A stretch of 64,000 nt of DNA from positions 410,410-474,409 of the forward strand of contig NZ_RCVZ01000002.1 in NCBI RefSeq assembly GCF_003668575.1, read 5' to 3'. Source of the stretch: Falsibacillus albus (GTDB lineage: Bacteria > Bacillota > Bacilli > Bacillales > DSM-25281). The position numbers were made by a program, and so were the translations under genes. Positions 56,771 through 64,000 of this stretch are shown in pieces (the first letter of the stretch is position 1; every line of letters starts with the position of its first letter). Below the pieces are notes generated by a model that was not told the DNA's origin, made no database searches, and saw only the letters and a program-made list of their open reading frames with translations.

Positions 56771-56812
56771 GACAAAAGGGACCGAGAGAATATACTCTCG
56801 ATCCCTTTTGTC
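56771..56812. terminator. hairpin terminator
   Basis: GACAAAAGGGA..CGAGAG / CTCTCG.TCCCTTTTGTC hairpin followed by ATTTTTG. It ends the small peptide transcript and can serve the convergent nitroreductase gene. Confidence 0.85.
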
Positions 56813-56849
56813 ATTTTTGACTTTTTTTCATTTTAATAATTTTCTTAAG

Positions 56850-57599
56850 TTATTTTAAGTCGAATCCTTTCCCCTGTACGAAATCTTTCATATACATCCT
56901 TCTTTTCGCAGAGAGCATTTTGGCCATTTGACCGGTCCAAGTATCAGTTCTCAGGCCCCCGGTACGCTTGTGGTAGTATTTGGAGATGACCTCATCATAG
57001 TCGGTCATTTGCTTCATATATTTTTCTTCATCTTGCTCATATGTGTTTTCATGATAAATATGCTCAAGCGGCAATCTCGGCTTCACATCGGTATCCTGAT
57101 CAGGATACCCGATTGCCATGCCAAACAGTGGAATGACCCTTGATGGCGTGTTCAGTAATTCCTGGACTCCATTCAAGTCGTTGCGGATGCCGCCGATATA
57201 GCATATCCCCAATCCCATCGACTCCGCTGCGACCGCTGCATTTTGGGCAGCCAAGGCAGCGTCGATAAGTGATACCATGAATTTCTCGGTGCTCTCAATG
57301 GAATCTGCGATATCCGCCTGATGTTTTTCCGCAAGCAGCTCGTGGCGATGAAGATCTGCGCAAAACACAAGAAAATGGCCGTTATGTACTACATAAGATT
57401 GGTTCCCCGCAAGCTCGGCCAGTTTTTCTTTTTTCACTGGATCGGTCACACCGATGATTGTATATGCCTGGATATAACTTGAAGTCGATGCTGCTTGGGC
57501 GCTTTTGATGATCGTCTCCACCTGTTCCCTCGTCAATGGTTGATCCTTGAATTTCCTAACTGAATGATGGGCCAGGAGCGTTTCAATTGTTGTATTCAT
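56850..57599 (-). CDS. nfsA: oxygen-insensitive NADPH nitroreductase
   Basis: 249 residues of the NfsA/FRP group of FMN nitroreductases. HHSVRKFKDQPLTREQ binds FMN phosphate, AAQNAAVAAESMGLGICYIGGIRN is the central signature, and KYYHKRTGG the C-terminal one. Reduces nitroaromatics, quinones or flavins with NADPH. Monocistronic. Confidence 0.92.
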   Translation of the reverse strand: MNTTIETLLAHHSVRKFKDQPLTREQVETIIKSAQAASTSSYIQAYTIIGVTDPVKKEKLAELAGNQSYVVHNGHFLVFCADLHRHELLAEKHQADIADSIESTEKFMVSLIDAALAAQNAAVAAESMGLGICYIGGIRNDLNGVQELLNTPSRVIPLFGMAIGYPDQDTDVKPRLPLEHIYHENTYEQDEEKYMKQMTDYDEVISKYYHKRTGGLRTDTWTGQMAKMLSAKRRMYMKDFVQGKGFDLK

Positions 57600-57665
57600 T
57601 ATGTATCGATCCTTCCATGTCTTTTTTCGAATAGTGTACCACCAAACTTTGATGTTTAAAAATAA

Positions 57666-57698
57666 AACGGCCTCCTCGGTTTTTCCGGGAAGGCCGTT
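57666..57698 (-). terminator. trmL terminator
   Basis: AACGGCCT / AGGCCGTT hairpin with an A run on its left, downstream of trmL on the minus strand. Confidence 0.78.
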
Positions 57699-57709
57699 CT
57701 AAAATTCCT

Positions 57710-58183
57710 TTATTTCAATGTAGGATAATCCTGCTGGCGAAGCGCCTCATACACAAGGATGGCCGCTGTGTTCGATAGATTGAGCGACCGGACGTTGTCA
57801 TTCATCGGGATGCGCAGGGCACGATCCTTATTTTCAGCCAATAAGTCTTTCGGAAGGCCTGTCGTTTCTTTACCAAAAATAAAGAAATAATCCTTTTCAA
57901 GCTGACTGTAGTCAAACGTAGTATGTGGCTTTGAGCCGAATTTCGTCAAGTAGAAGAATTCGCCGCCTTCATTTGCCTTAAAGAAGTCTTCCAAGGAATC
58001 ATGGTAGACGATATTCACGAATTGCCAATAATCCAAGCCCGCACGCTTAAGCATTTTATCATCCGTTGAAAAACCAAGCGGACGGATCAAATGGAGCGTT
58101 GTATCGGTAGCCGCACATGTACGTGCGATATTACCTGTATTTGCAGGAATTTCTGGTTGATATAGTACAACATGTATACCCAT
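57710..58183 (-). CDS. trmL: tRNA (cytidine/uridine-34 2'-O)-methyltransferase
   Basis: 157 residues, SPOUT fold with C-terminal trefoil knot: IHVVLYQPEIPANTGNIART, FGKETTGLPKDLL and IPMNDNVRSLNLSNTAAI. Methylates the wobble ribose of tRNA-Leu. Equivalent to B. subtilis cspR, and in the same order relative to yhbB and queG. Confidence 0.94.
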   Translation of the reverse strand: MGIHVVLYQPEIPANTGNIARTCAATDTTLHLIRPLGFSTDDKMLKRAGLDYWQFVNIVYHDSLEDFFKANEGGEFFYLTKFGSKPHTTFDYSQLEKDYFFIFGKETTGLPKDLLAENKDRALRIPMNDNVRSLNLSNTAAILVYEALRQQDYPTLK

Positions 58184-58243
58184 TTGTCTTTCACCTCATC
58201 AATAAACTCTACCTGACATTATACCAATCCAGGACAAGTTTTT

Positions 58244-59110
58244 CTACTGATCATCCACGATGGTAAAAAATCGGTACTTAATATTCGGAGTGTAAGCACT
58301 GGAATCCTCGTAGGCCCAGTATCTCATCCGACTGTTGTACGTATGTGCATTCACAAGGGGCATACCGTCTGCATCCTTCCCGGTGACGATCGTATTATGA
58401 TCAAAGCGTCCGTCACCCTGAAAGTCATAGCAAATTACGTCCCCAATCTTCAGTTCTTGAGGATCATTCACCTGCCTTGCCCGAAGTCCGCTCCTACTCG
58501 AGGAAAGGTACCACTTCAGCGAATTGGCCACTGTCCAGCTGTAGCTCCAATTATTGTTCTGCATCCACCAGCCGCTTCCCCTTCCTGGATAGCCGCGCAT
58601 CGGTGCCCCTCCGGCATGGAGGCATTGGGAAATGAAATTGGTGCAGTCGACCTCAAATGTTTTAAAGGCAGGATTATAGCTGTTCCACCAACGCTCAGCA
58701 TACTGCGCCGCTTTCAGACGATCGTATTGATAGGCACTCCGATATTCTACTTCATCCTCCATGCTTGGATAAATATCAGCATTCTGCTGCACAGGAATCG
58801 GCTGCTCATCATCCCCAATCAAAACATTTTGATAAAAGGCTGACCGGCGATGCTCCACTTCTTCTTCTATATAAATAAGCCCCCGCTGCTTGAGCAGATA
58901 TTGCATATGAACGTCATAATATATGAAGGTATTTTCCCCTTCCTCTTCCATCAGCCTGATCCTGCCGGTTGCAGACGTCTTGATGATTTCCGCCTGCCGT
59001 CTCTCCAATGATTCCTTTTTTCTCTCCACCTTTGGACAGGAGGATTCATTCAATTCCTTTATGCTTTGGTTGACCCGGTCCTGCAGCAGCCTTTGTATTT
59101 GATCTTTCAT
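58244..59110 (-). CDS. yhbB: amidase-domain protein (YhbB-like)
   Basis: 288 residues. The N-terminal half is helical and charged. The C-terminal half is an Amidase_6 domain with the catalytic Cys in VDCTNFISQCL and His in RFDHNTIVTG. A likely peptidoglycan or peptide hydrolase. There is no signal peptide. ATG 59110 follows GGAGGGCG. Position between trmL and queG as in B. subtilis. Confidence 0.88.
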   Translation of the reverse strand: MKDQIQRLLQDRVNQSIKELNESSCPKVERKKESLERRQAEIIKTSATGRIRLMEEEGENTFIYYDVHMQYLLKQRGLIYIEEEVEHRRSAFYQNVLIGDDEQPIPVQQNADIYPSMEDEVEYRSAYQYDRLKAAQYAERWWNSYNPAFKTFEVDCTNFISQCLHAGGAPMRGYPGRGSGWWMQNNNWSYSWTVANSLKWYLSSSRSGLRARQVNDPQELKIGDVICYDFQGDGRFDHNTIVTGKDADGMPLVNAHTYNSRMRYWAYEDSSAYTPNIKYRFFTIVDDQ

Positions 59111-59165
59111 CACGATCGCCCTCCTTCATTAATACATATGATGGAAGGCGTGGTTGCAAAACTAA

Positions 59166-59189
59166 AAAAACCGATCGCATATCACGATC
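59166..59189 (-). terminator. queG terminator overlapping its stop
   Basis: CCGATCG / CGATCGG (loop TGATATG) followed by TTTTTT on the minus strand. The queG stop codon is inside the stem. Confidence 0.82.
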
Positions 59190-60324
59190 GGCCCTCTGTA
59201 AAAAAGGATAATCCTTTTTCGATTTCCTCGATGACTTCTTGATCTTCTTCCTTATTCCGAGCCTTCTTCAGCGCTTCAATCGCATCCTCGCCGCCGATCC
59301 TTCCCAATGCCCAAGCAGCCGTCCCTCGTATGACAGGACGGACATCCCTTTCCATCACCGAGATGATATCAGGAATGGCGGTTTCATCTTTAAAATGAGC
59401 CAAAGCAAGCAGCGCATTTCGCTGAATCGGCTTTTTCCCTCTCCACGATCCGGATACATGGCCGTAATTCTGTTTGAACTCCTTGTTGCTGATTGAAAGA
59501 AGCGGCTTAAGCAGAGGCTTGGCAATTTCGGGATCCGGCTCCATCCGCTCATGAAGATGAAAGTCCTTCCCTTTATTCTCGGGACAAACCGTTTGGCACG
59601 TGTCACAGCCATATAGACGGTTGCCGATTTTCGTCCGGAACTGATCCGGCAGGAATCCTTTTGTCTGGGTCAAAAAGGCAATACAGCGCTGGGCATCCAG
59701 CTGCCCGCCTTCCACCAATGCCCCTGTAGGACATACATCGACGCACTTGTTGCACGTCCCGCATTGATCCTCCATCGGCTTGTCCGGTTCAAATGGAAGG
59801 TTGGTGATCATTTCCCCTAAGTAGACATACGATCCGAATTCAGGTGTAATGATCGCACAATTTTTTCCGCTCCAGCCGATGCCTGCCCGTTCGGCGACAG
59901 CACGGTCGACCAATTCGCCCGTATCGACCATCGACTTGAACATGGCCTCTGGAACCTTCTCTTTTATATAATCCTCTAATAAAGAAAGCTTTTCTTTTAA
60001 AAGATCATGATAGTCCGTCCCCCAAGAAGCCCGGCAAAAAATCCCGCGCCGCTCCCCTTTCTTGCTTTGAGGGGCATCCTTCATTTTCGACGGATAGGCA
60101 AGGGCAATGGAAATGATCGATCGCGGTTCATCAAAAATCAAGGAAGGATCCACCCTTTTTTCGATATCCTTTTCCTCGAAACCCGATTGATAGCCGAGCG
60201 ATTCCTGGCGCACCAACCGATTTTTCATTTCATCAAATGTGGACGCAGTCGTAAAACCTATCTTATCAATGCCGATCCTTCGGCTGTATTGAATGATCTC
60301 TTCTTTCAGTTTTTTGAAATCCAT
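59182..60324 (-). CDS. queG: epoxyqueuosine reductase
   Basis: Last step of queuosine synthesis in tRNA. 380 residues. Cobalamin-binding N-terminal domain, two [4Fe-4S] ligand sets (CGTCNKCVDVCP; CDTCQTVCPEN), and a C-terminal HEAT-like stretch (AWALGRIGGEDAIEAL). It is the counterpart of B. subtilis yhbA/queG. Monocistronic or with downstream yhbB. Confidence 0.95.
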   Translation of the reverse strand: MDFKKLKEEIIQYSRRIGIDKIGFTTASTFDEMKNRLVRQESLGYQSGFEEKDIEKRVDPSLIFDEPRSIISIALAYPSKMKDAPQSKKGERRGIFCRASWGTDYHDLLKEKLSLLEDYIKEKVPEAMFKSMVDTGELVDRAVAERAGIGWSGKNCAIITPEFGSYVYLGEMITNLPFEPDKPMEDQCGTCNKCVDVCPTGALVEGGQLDAQRCIAFLTQTKGFLPDQFRTKIGNRLYGCDTCQTVCPENKGKDFHLHERMEPDPEIAKPLLKPLLSISNKEFKQNYGHVSGSWRGKKPIQRNALLALAHFKDETAIPDIISVMERDVRPVIRGTAAWALGRIGGEDAIEALKKARNKEEDQEVIEEIEKGLSFFTEGRS

Positions 60325-60433
60325 GGATGGACCCCTCCTTTCTTCACTATTAATTGAACATTTATATATAAAAAATGATTTCCGACTGTTCTCTATGATA
60401 AACTATTTTTATCAAATTTTGGAGGTGGAATGG

Positions 60434-61102
60434 TTGGAAATCAAACTAGATTCATCCTTGTGCGCTGCGATACCCGGATTTAAAGCTGGCATCATTCATT
60501 ATAAAGGGATTGAAGTCGGCGACTCCCCGCAGATGCTCCGGGGCAGGCTCCAGCTATTTCAAGAGTCGATTTACTTTGACCTGGAGGATCAGTCCGTCAC
60601 TGAACGCCCCGGCATCCAAGAATGGCGGCAAATCTTCAAAGCAGTCGGCAAAGACCCGAACCGCTACCGCCATGCAGCAGAGGCGCTGTTCAGAAGGATC
60701 AAAAAGCAGAACTACCTGCAGCCGATCAACTCGGCAATCGATTTGAACAATTTTTTCTCCCTGCAGTATGAAGTCCCGATTGGCCTCTATGATCTGGACA
60801 AACTATCCGGCGACATCGTAATTCGCATCGGCGCATCGGGAGAGGAATATGAAGGATTGAATGGCAGAAGCAACTCCTTGGAAAATTTGATCATTTCAGC
60901 TGATGACAATGGCGGGTTCGGAAGCCCATTTGTCGACTCGACCAAAGCAAACGTGATCCCAGGCACAACTAGCGCCCTGCAAATCATTTATTTGCGGCCT
61001 TCACTGCCATTGGATGAATGCAATGCACTGACAGAATCACTCATGAACATGTTCACCCAGATCAACGGCGGGGAAGCAAATTTTCAAGTCCTAGGCTGCT
61101 AG
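60434..61102 (+). CDS. B3/B4 tRNA-binding domain protein
   Basis: 222 residues with the B3/B4 fold of phenylalanyl-tRNA synthetase beta: WRQIFKAVGKDPNRYRHAAEALFRR, NSAIDLNNFFSLQYEVPIGLYD and STKANVIPGTTSALQIIYLRP. Stand-alone members are thought to edit or bind aminoacyl-tRNA. The TTG start at 60434 has GGAGG spaced eight bases. The longer frame upstream crosses into the divergent queG start. Confidence 0.86.
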   Translation: MEIKLDSSLCAAIPGFKAGIIHYKGIEVGDSPQMLRGRLQLFQESIYFDLEDQSVTERPGIQEWRQIFKAVGKDPNRYRHAAEALFRRIKKQNYLQPINSAIDLNNFFSLQYEVPIGLYDLDKLSGDIVIRIGASGEEYEGLNGRSNSLENLIISADDNGGFGSPFVDSTKANVIPGTTSALQIIYLRPSLPLDECNALTESLMNMFTQINGGEANFQVLGC

Positions 61103-61133
61103 CAGTCCAGGGCTTGCCCGCCAAAACAAATAA

Positions 61134-61174
61134 AACGCAATGCTTCGTTTTGGGTTCAAACGAAACACTGCGTT
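61134..61174 (+). terminator. hairpin terminator
   Basis: AACGCA.TG.TTCGTTT / AAACGAA.CA.TGCGTT hairpin with two small bulges, downstream of the B3/B4 gene. Confidence 0.7.
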
Positions 61175-61188
61175 AGTTCACATATGTA

Positions 61189-61262
61189 TGGAGCGGGTGA
61201 AGGGAATCGAACCCTCATCATCAGCTTGGAAGGCTGAGGTTTTACCACTAAACTACACCCGC
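61189..61262 (-). tRNA. tRNA-Gly (UCC anticodon)
   Basis: 71-nt cloverleaf plus encoded CCA on the minus strand: acceptor GCGGGTG/CACCCGC, anticodon loop CTTCCAA (anticodon TCC), T loop TTCGATT. Confidence 0.96.
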
Positions 61263-61390
61263 ATTTAACGTTTCTTTAACACGTTTTTTATTATAGTAAT
61301 ATTCTTTACAAAATGCAACCCATATTTCGAAAAAAGTCGACGGAATCCGACATTTCCTTTCATGATGACGGATTCCTACCTGAAGCATCA

Positions 61391-61882
61391 TTATTTTTCA
61401 AAATTATTTTCAATGAACTGCTGCTCCTGCTCTTTGGACAAAATCCCGTAAGCTCTCCCTATATTTCCATGCTGGAGAAGCCAAACCTTATTGTGATCCT
61501 CATCCACTGTTGAAAAATCCCCTGCGCTCCATTTGTTAAGAATAGACAGCAAGAGATCCCTATGCTTGAAATCACTCTTTTCAACTACTTCCTTCACTTG
61601 CTGGATATGCTCATCCGTCATCTCGACCGCACCCCATTTATCACTTGCCTTGATCTTCTGATGCGTCATCTGATTCATGATATCCAGGACCTCACCCTCT
61701 TTGGACCGTGAATCCAAATCGACCTCATCCTTTACACCTTCAACCCGGTTCGTCTGTGCCCCCGCCTCATCCCGCGTATCAACTTGAGGCTCGGTACTGC
61801 CGCGGATCACCAAATAATAACCCAAAAATGCTCCAACCCCCAAGAGGATCATCAATCCAATCAGCACAAACTTACGCTTCAT
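61391..61882 (-). CDS. DUF6241 protein
   Basis: 163 residues. N-terminal membrane anchor (KFVLIGLMILLGVGAFLGYYLV), a polar linker, then the DUF6241 stretch GEVLDIMNQMTHQKIKASDKWG, VKEVVEKSDFKHRDLLLSIL and the closing EQQFIENNF. Outside the cytoplasm by topology. ATG 61882 follows GGGGATGG. Function unknown. Confidence 0.82.
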   Translation of the reverse strand: MKRKFVLIGLMILLGVGAFLGYYLVIRGSTEPQVDTRDEAGAQTNRVEGVKDEVDLDSRSKEGEVLDIMNQMTHQKIKASDKWGAVEMTDEHIQQVKEVVEKSDFKHRDLLLSILNKWSAGDFSTVDEDHNKVWLLQHGNIGRAYGILSKEQEQQFIENNFEK

Positions 61883-62390
61883 TAAATCCCCATCCCCCAT
61901 TTTCTATGTATTTCTACTATCATATCAAAACCAGAAGATAATTCCATTAATTTCTAACAAAAAAAGGCCGTCTATTAAAAGACGAACCAGACATACATTT
62001 TATGATTTATTTAATTAAATGAGGACCTCCGCGACGACTCGAAAATGCATGAGCTTCAACGGACTTTCACGAAAAACTTGCAGGAAATCGCGTGATTAGA
62101 CCTTCCCTTCAATCGAGTAAATTAAGCCTTTTCTGCTCTCTTCCACTCCAGTCCGTGGCTGACACACCCAAAGCTTATGATCAAGATGAACACATAACAA
62201 ACATTATTGAGCCAATTAGGCATAATGAAAAACTCCCCTTTATGACAATTGATTTCCAGCTTATTTTACTATTAAAGGAAGCGAAGGGAATGGAGGAGAT
62301 GTTACGGTGGTGTGAACGATTTATGTATTTTACCCTTGTCTATATGGGAAAAATTTCATAAAATTAACGTAAAATGATTGGAGTTGAATT
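61883..62390. other. 508-bp gap without a supported gene
   Basis: It holds a short hairpin near 61966-61985 (CGTCTATTAAAAGACG). A GTG-started frame of 89 codons (62092-62361) has no recognisable similarity and atypical composition; it may be a fragment of a lost gene. Confidence 0.5.
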
Positions 62391-63296
62391 ATGATTATAA
62401 AACCACGAGTAGAAACGGAAGAACTAATAGTTTTAAGATATTTAAATAACCGCTTGAAATTATCGGCAAATGAATTGAGTTACTACTTAAACCTCGAAAA
62501 GGGATTTATAGGTGAAATAAGTTTTGATGAATGGATGAAGGGAGTCAATCAAAATTGGTTAATTCTAAATGATTTACTCCTTGAAAACAATAATTCAATC
62601 TTTCAAATTGACTCACTGTTATTCGGTCTGAACAAACTCCTTATATTTGAAATAAAAAATTACGAAGGCGACTTTTACTTAGAAGGAGAGAGATGGTACT
62701 CATCCACAAATTTAGAAATAAAAAATCCCTTACATCAACTAAGAAAGAGCGAATCTTTGCTGCGAAGTTTGCTCCAAAAGAATGGTATCAACCTTCCCAT
62801 CGAATCCTATCTCATTTTCGTCAACCCCGAATTTCACTTATACAATGCCATACAGAATTCACCCATTATCTTTCCACCACAAATCAACCGCTTTATGAAA
62901 AAGTTGAATGAAAATACGATACCTACTACAAATAAACAGATAAATATAGCTCAAAAAATCTCTTCACTACATTTAAATTACTCCCCATTTTCTCGTATTC
63001 CTCCATATCAATATACTGATCTCCAAAAAGGTGTTTTTTGCAAAACTTGCAGTTCTTTAACTTCCCAACATAATAGAAACCTTTTAATATGTCAGAAATG
63101 CGGTGAAAAAGAAACAATCACTTCTGGTATTTTAAGAACAGTAGCTGAATTTAAAACTCTGTTTCCAACAAAACAATTAGAAACAAATATTATTCACGAA
63201 TGGTGTAAAGTTATAAAGTCAAAGAAATCTATTAGACGAGTTTTAAAAGAAAACTTCACCATGGTAGGTCACTCTGGGGCATCTCATTTTTTATAA
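62391..63296 (+). CDS. NERD-domain protein with zinc ribbon
   Basis: 301 residues. The N-terminal half is a NERD (nuclease-related) domain: IDSLLFGLNKLLIFEIKNYEGDFY gives the D-(x)n-E-x-K endonuclease-like core, and LHQLRKSESLLRSLL a typical following helix. A zinc ribbon CKTC/CQKC lies near residues 220-240. G+C is clearly lower than in neighbours, which suggests acquisition by transfer. RBS GGAG eight bases upstream. The gene ends 50 bp before the 51-bp array. Confidence 0.82.
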   Translation: MIIKPRVETEELIVLRYLNNRLKLSANELSYYLNLEKGFIGEISFDEWMKGVNQNWLILNDLLLENNNSIFQIDSLLFGLNKLLIFEIKNYEGDFYLEGERWYSSTNLEIKNPLHQLRKSESLLRSLLQKNGINLPIESYLIFVNPEFHLYNAIQNSPIIFPPQINRFMKKLNENTIPTTNKQINIAQKISSLHLNYSPFSRIPPYQYTDLQKGVFCKTCSSLTSQHNRNLLICQKCGEKETITSGILRTVAEFKTLFPTKQLETNIIHEWCKVIKSKKSIRRVLKENFTMVGHSGASHFL

Positions 63297-63346
63297 AGTA
63301 AAATCGGTCGCCGTGATTACAATATTTTAGCTGGGTGATATTTTAT

Positions 63347-64000
63347 CTGATTCCCTTTATCCGGATTCCGCTCGCTGACGGGCATCAGATCCTCAATCTG
63401 ATTCCCTTTATTCCGATCCCGTTCACTGAAGGGAATCAGATTCCCATTCTGATTCCCTTTATCCAGATTCCTCTCGCTTACGGGAATCAGATCCTCTTTC
63501 TGATTCCCTTTATCCGGATTCCGCTCGCTGACGGGCACCAGATTCCATTCTGATTCCCTTTATTCCGATTACACTCGCTGACGGGCATCAGATCCTCTTT
63601 CTGATTCCCTTTATTCAGATCCCGTTCACTGAAGGGCATCAGATTCCCATTCTGATTCCCTTTATTCCGATTCCTCTCGCTGACGGGAATCAGATTCCCA
63701 TTCTGATTCCCTATATCCAGATTCCTCTCGCTGACGGGCATCAGATCCTCTTTCTGATGCCCTTTATTCCGATTACACTCGCTGACGGGCACCAGATTCC
63801 CGTTCTGTTTCCCTTCATTCCGATTTCGCCCACTGACGGGCATCAGATTCCCGTTCTGTTTCCCTTTATCCAGATTCCTCTCGCTGACGGGCATCAGATT
63901 CCCGTTCTGATTCCCTTTATCCAGATTCCTCTCGCTGACGGGAATCAGATCCTCTTTCTGATTCCCTTTATCCGGATTCCGCTCGCTGACGGGCACCAGA
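63347..64000. repeat. tandem array of 51-bp hairpin-like units (continues beyond right edge)
   Basis: At least 13 units, mostly exactly 51 bp apart (63347, 63398, 63449, 63500, 63550, 63601, 63652 ...). Unit: CTGATTCCCTT, 18-bp middle (TATCCAGATTCCTCTCGC type), TGACGGGCATCAGA and 8-bp linker. Many units have GGGAATCAG, a perfect 9-base complement of CTGATTCCC. Outer blocks equal those of the 8.6-kb array; the middle is different. The 51-bp period gives long open frames on both strands by chance. Confidence 0.92.

Noticed and set aside
62092..62361. 89-codon GTG-started frame before the NERD gene
   Set aside because: No recognisable domain, weak ribosome site and unusual composition; kept only as a note for the gap.
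63487..63996. 169-residue repeat protein (17-residue repeats) on the minus strand
   Set aside because: The frame is open only because most units are 51 bp. One 50-bp unit breaks it, the plus strand is open as well, there is no ribosome site, and the sister array has a 52-bp period.
63347..64000. CRISPR array
   Set aside because: Period and near-identical blocks look CRISPR-like at first, but the segments between the conserved blocks are themselves repeated, the period is one continuous unit, and no cas gene is near. The same holds for 8611-9170.

Overview
The window comes from a low-to-moderate G+C, endospore-forming member of the Bacillaceae. Sporulation genes prkA and yhbH are present. So are tnrA with GlnR/TnrA boxes, a methionyl T-box, SAM-I, TPP and purine riboswitch leaders, a Rex site, a Fur box, and AGGAGG-type ribosome binding sites. 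The stretch yhbH, prkA, trmL (cspR), yhbB, queG (yhbA), 48.9-60.3 kb, matches the yhb cluster of Bacillus subtilis, with extra genes inserted. I see no prophage, transposase, rRNA or CRISPR array; this looks like ordinary chromosome with many small accessory enzymes.

Layout. 0-5.2 kb: the start of a methionyl-tRNA synthetase with its T-box (minus strand), a hypothetical protein, a cysteine hydrolase broken by a nonsense codon, a HAD/Nudix pair and an aldo/keto reductase. 5.2-18.5 kb: membrane proteins (two are paralogues), GNAT and Nudix enzymes, a CtaG-like protein, an amino acid permease, an S66 peptidase, a Dph6-like ATP-binding protein, a methyltransferase and a thioesterase. At 8.6-9.2 kb lies a tandem array of 52-bp units. 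18.7-27.2 kb: a LacI-controlled minus-strand operon with a sugar-binding lipoprotein, two permeases, ThuA, two Gfo/Idh/MocA dehydrogenases and a TIM-barrel epimerase. This suggests uptake of a glycoside followed by oxidation-based breakdown. 27.3-33 kb: DUF3231, Rex-controlled lactate dehydrogenase, a proline-rich protein, a SIMPL protein and an acetyltransferase. 33.3-38.1 kb: adenine deaminase behind a purine riboswitch plus a second structured leader, proC, and an NhaC-type transporter behind a SAM-I riboswitch. 38.1-47.8 kb: nucleotidase, polysaccharide deacetylase, tnrA with a small neighbour and two TnrA boxes, the thiMDE operon with a TPP riboswitch, a Fur-box DoxX gene, patatin, and a deoxyribosyltransferase. 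47.9-61.3 kb: tRNA-Arg, an exonuclease, the yhb-like region and tRNA-Gly. 61.4-64 kb: a DUF6241 protein, an A+T-rich NERD-domain gene, and a second tandem array of 51-bp units that runs off the right edge.

The most unusual content is repetitive. The two arrays lie 54 kb apart and share unit architecture: an 11-bp arm, an array-specific 18-19-bp middle, a 14-bp arm and an 8-bp linker. The arms are inverted repeats. Three more dispersed families occur: a long GC-rich intergenic element, a GGTGCCTGTCACC hairpin often placed at terminators, and a roughly 20-bp TTTCGCAGATA motif. Several genes of 30-56 codons are also present: a ykzB/FbpA-like gene, a pair of paralogous acidic/basic peptides and a 30-residue membrane peptide with a near-consensus promoter.
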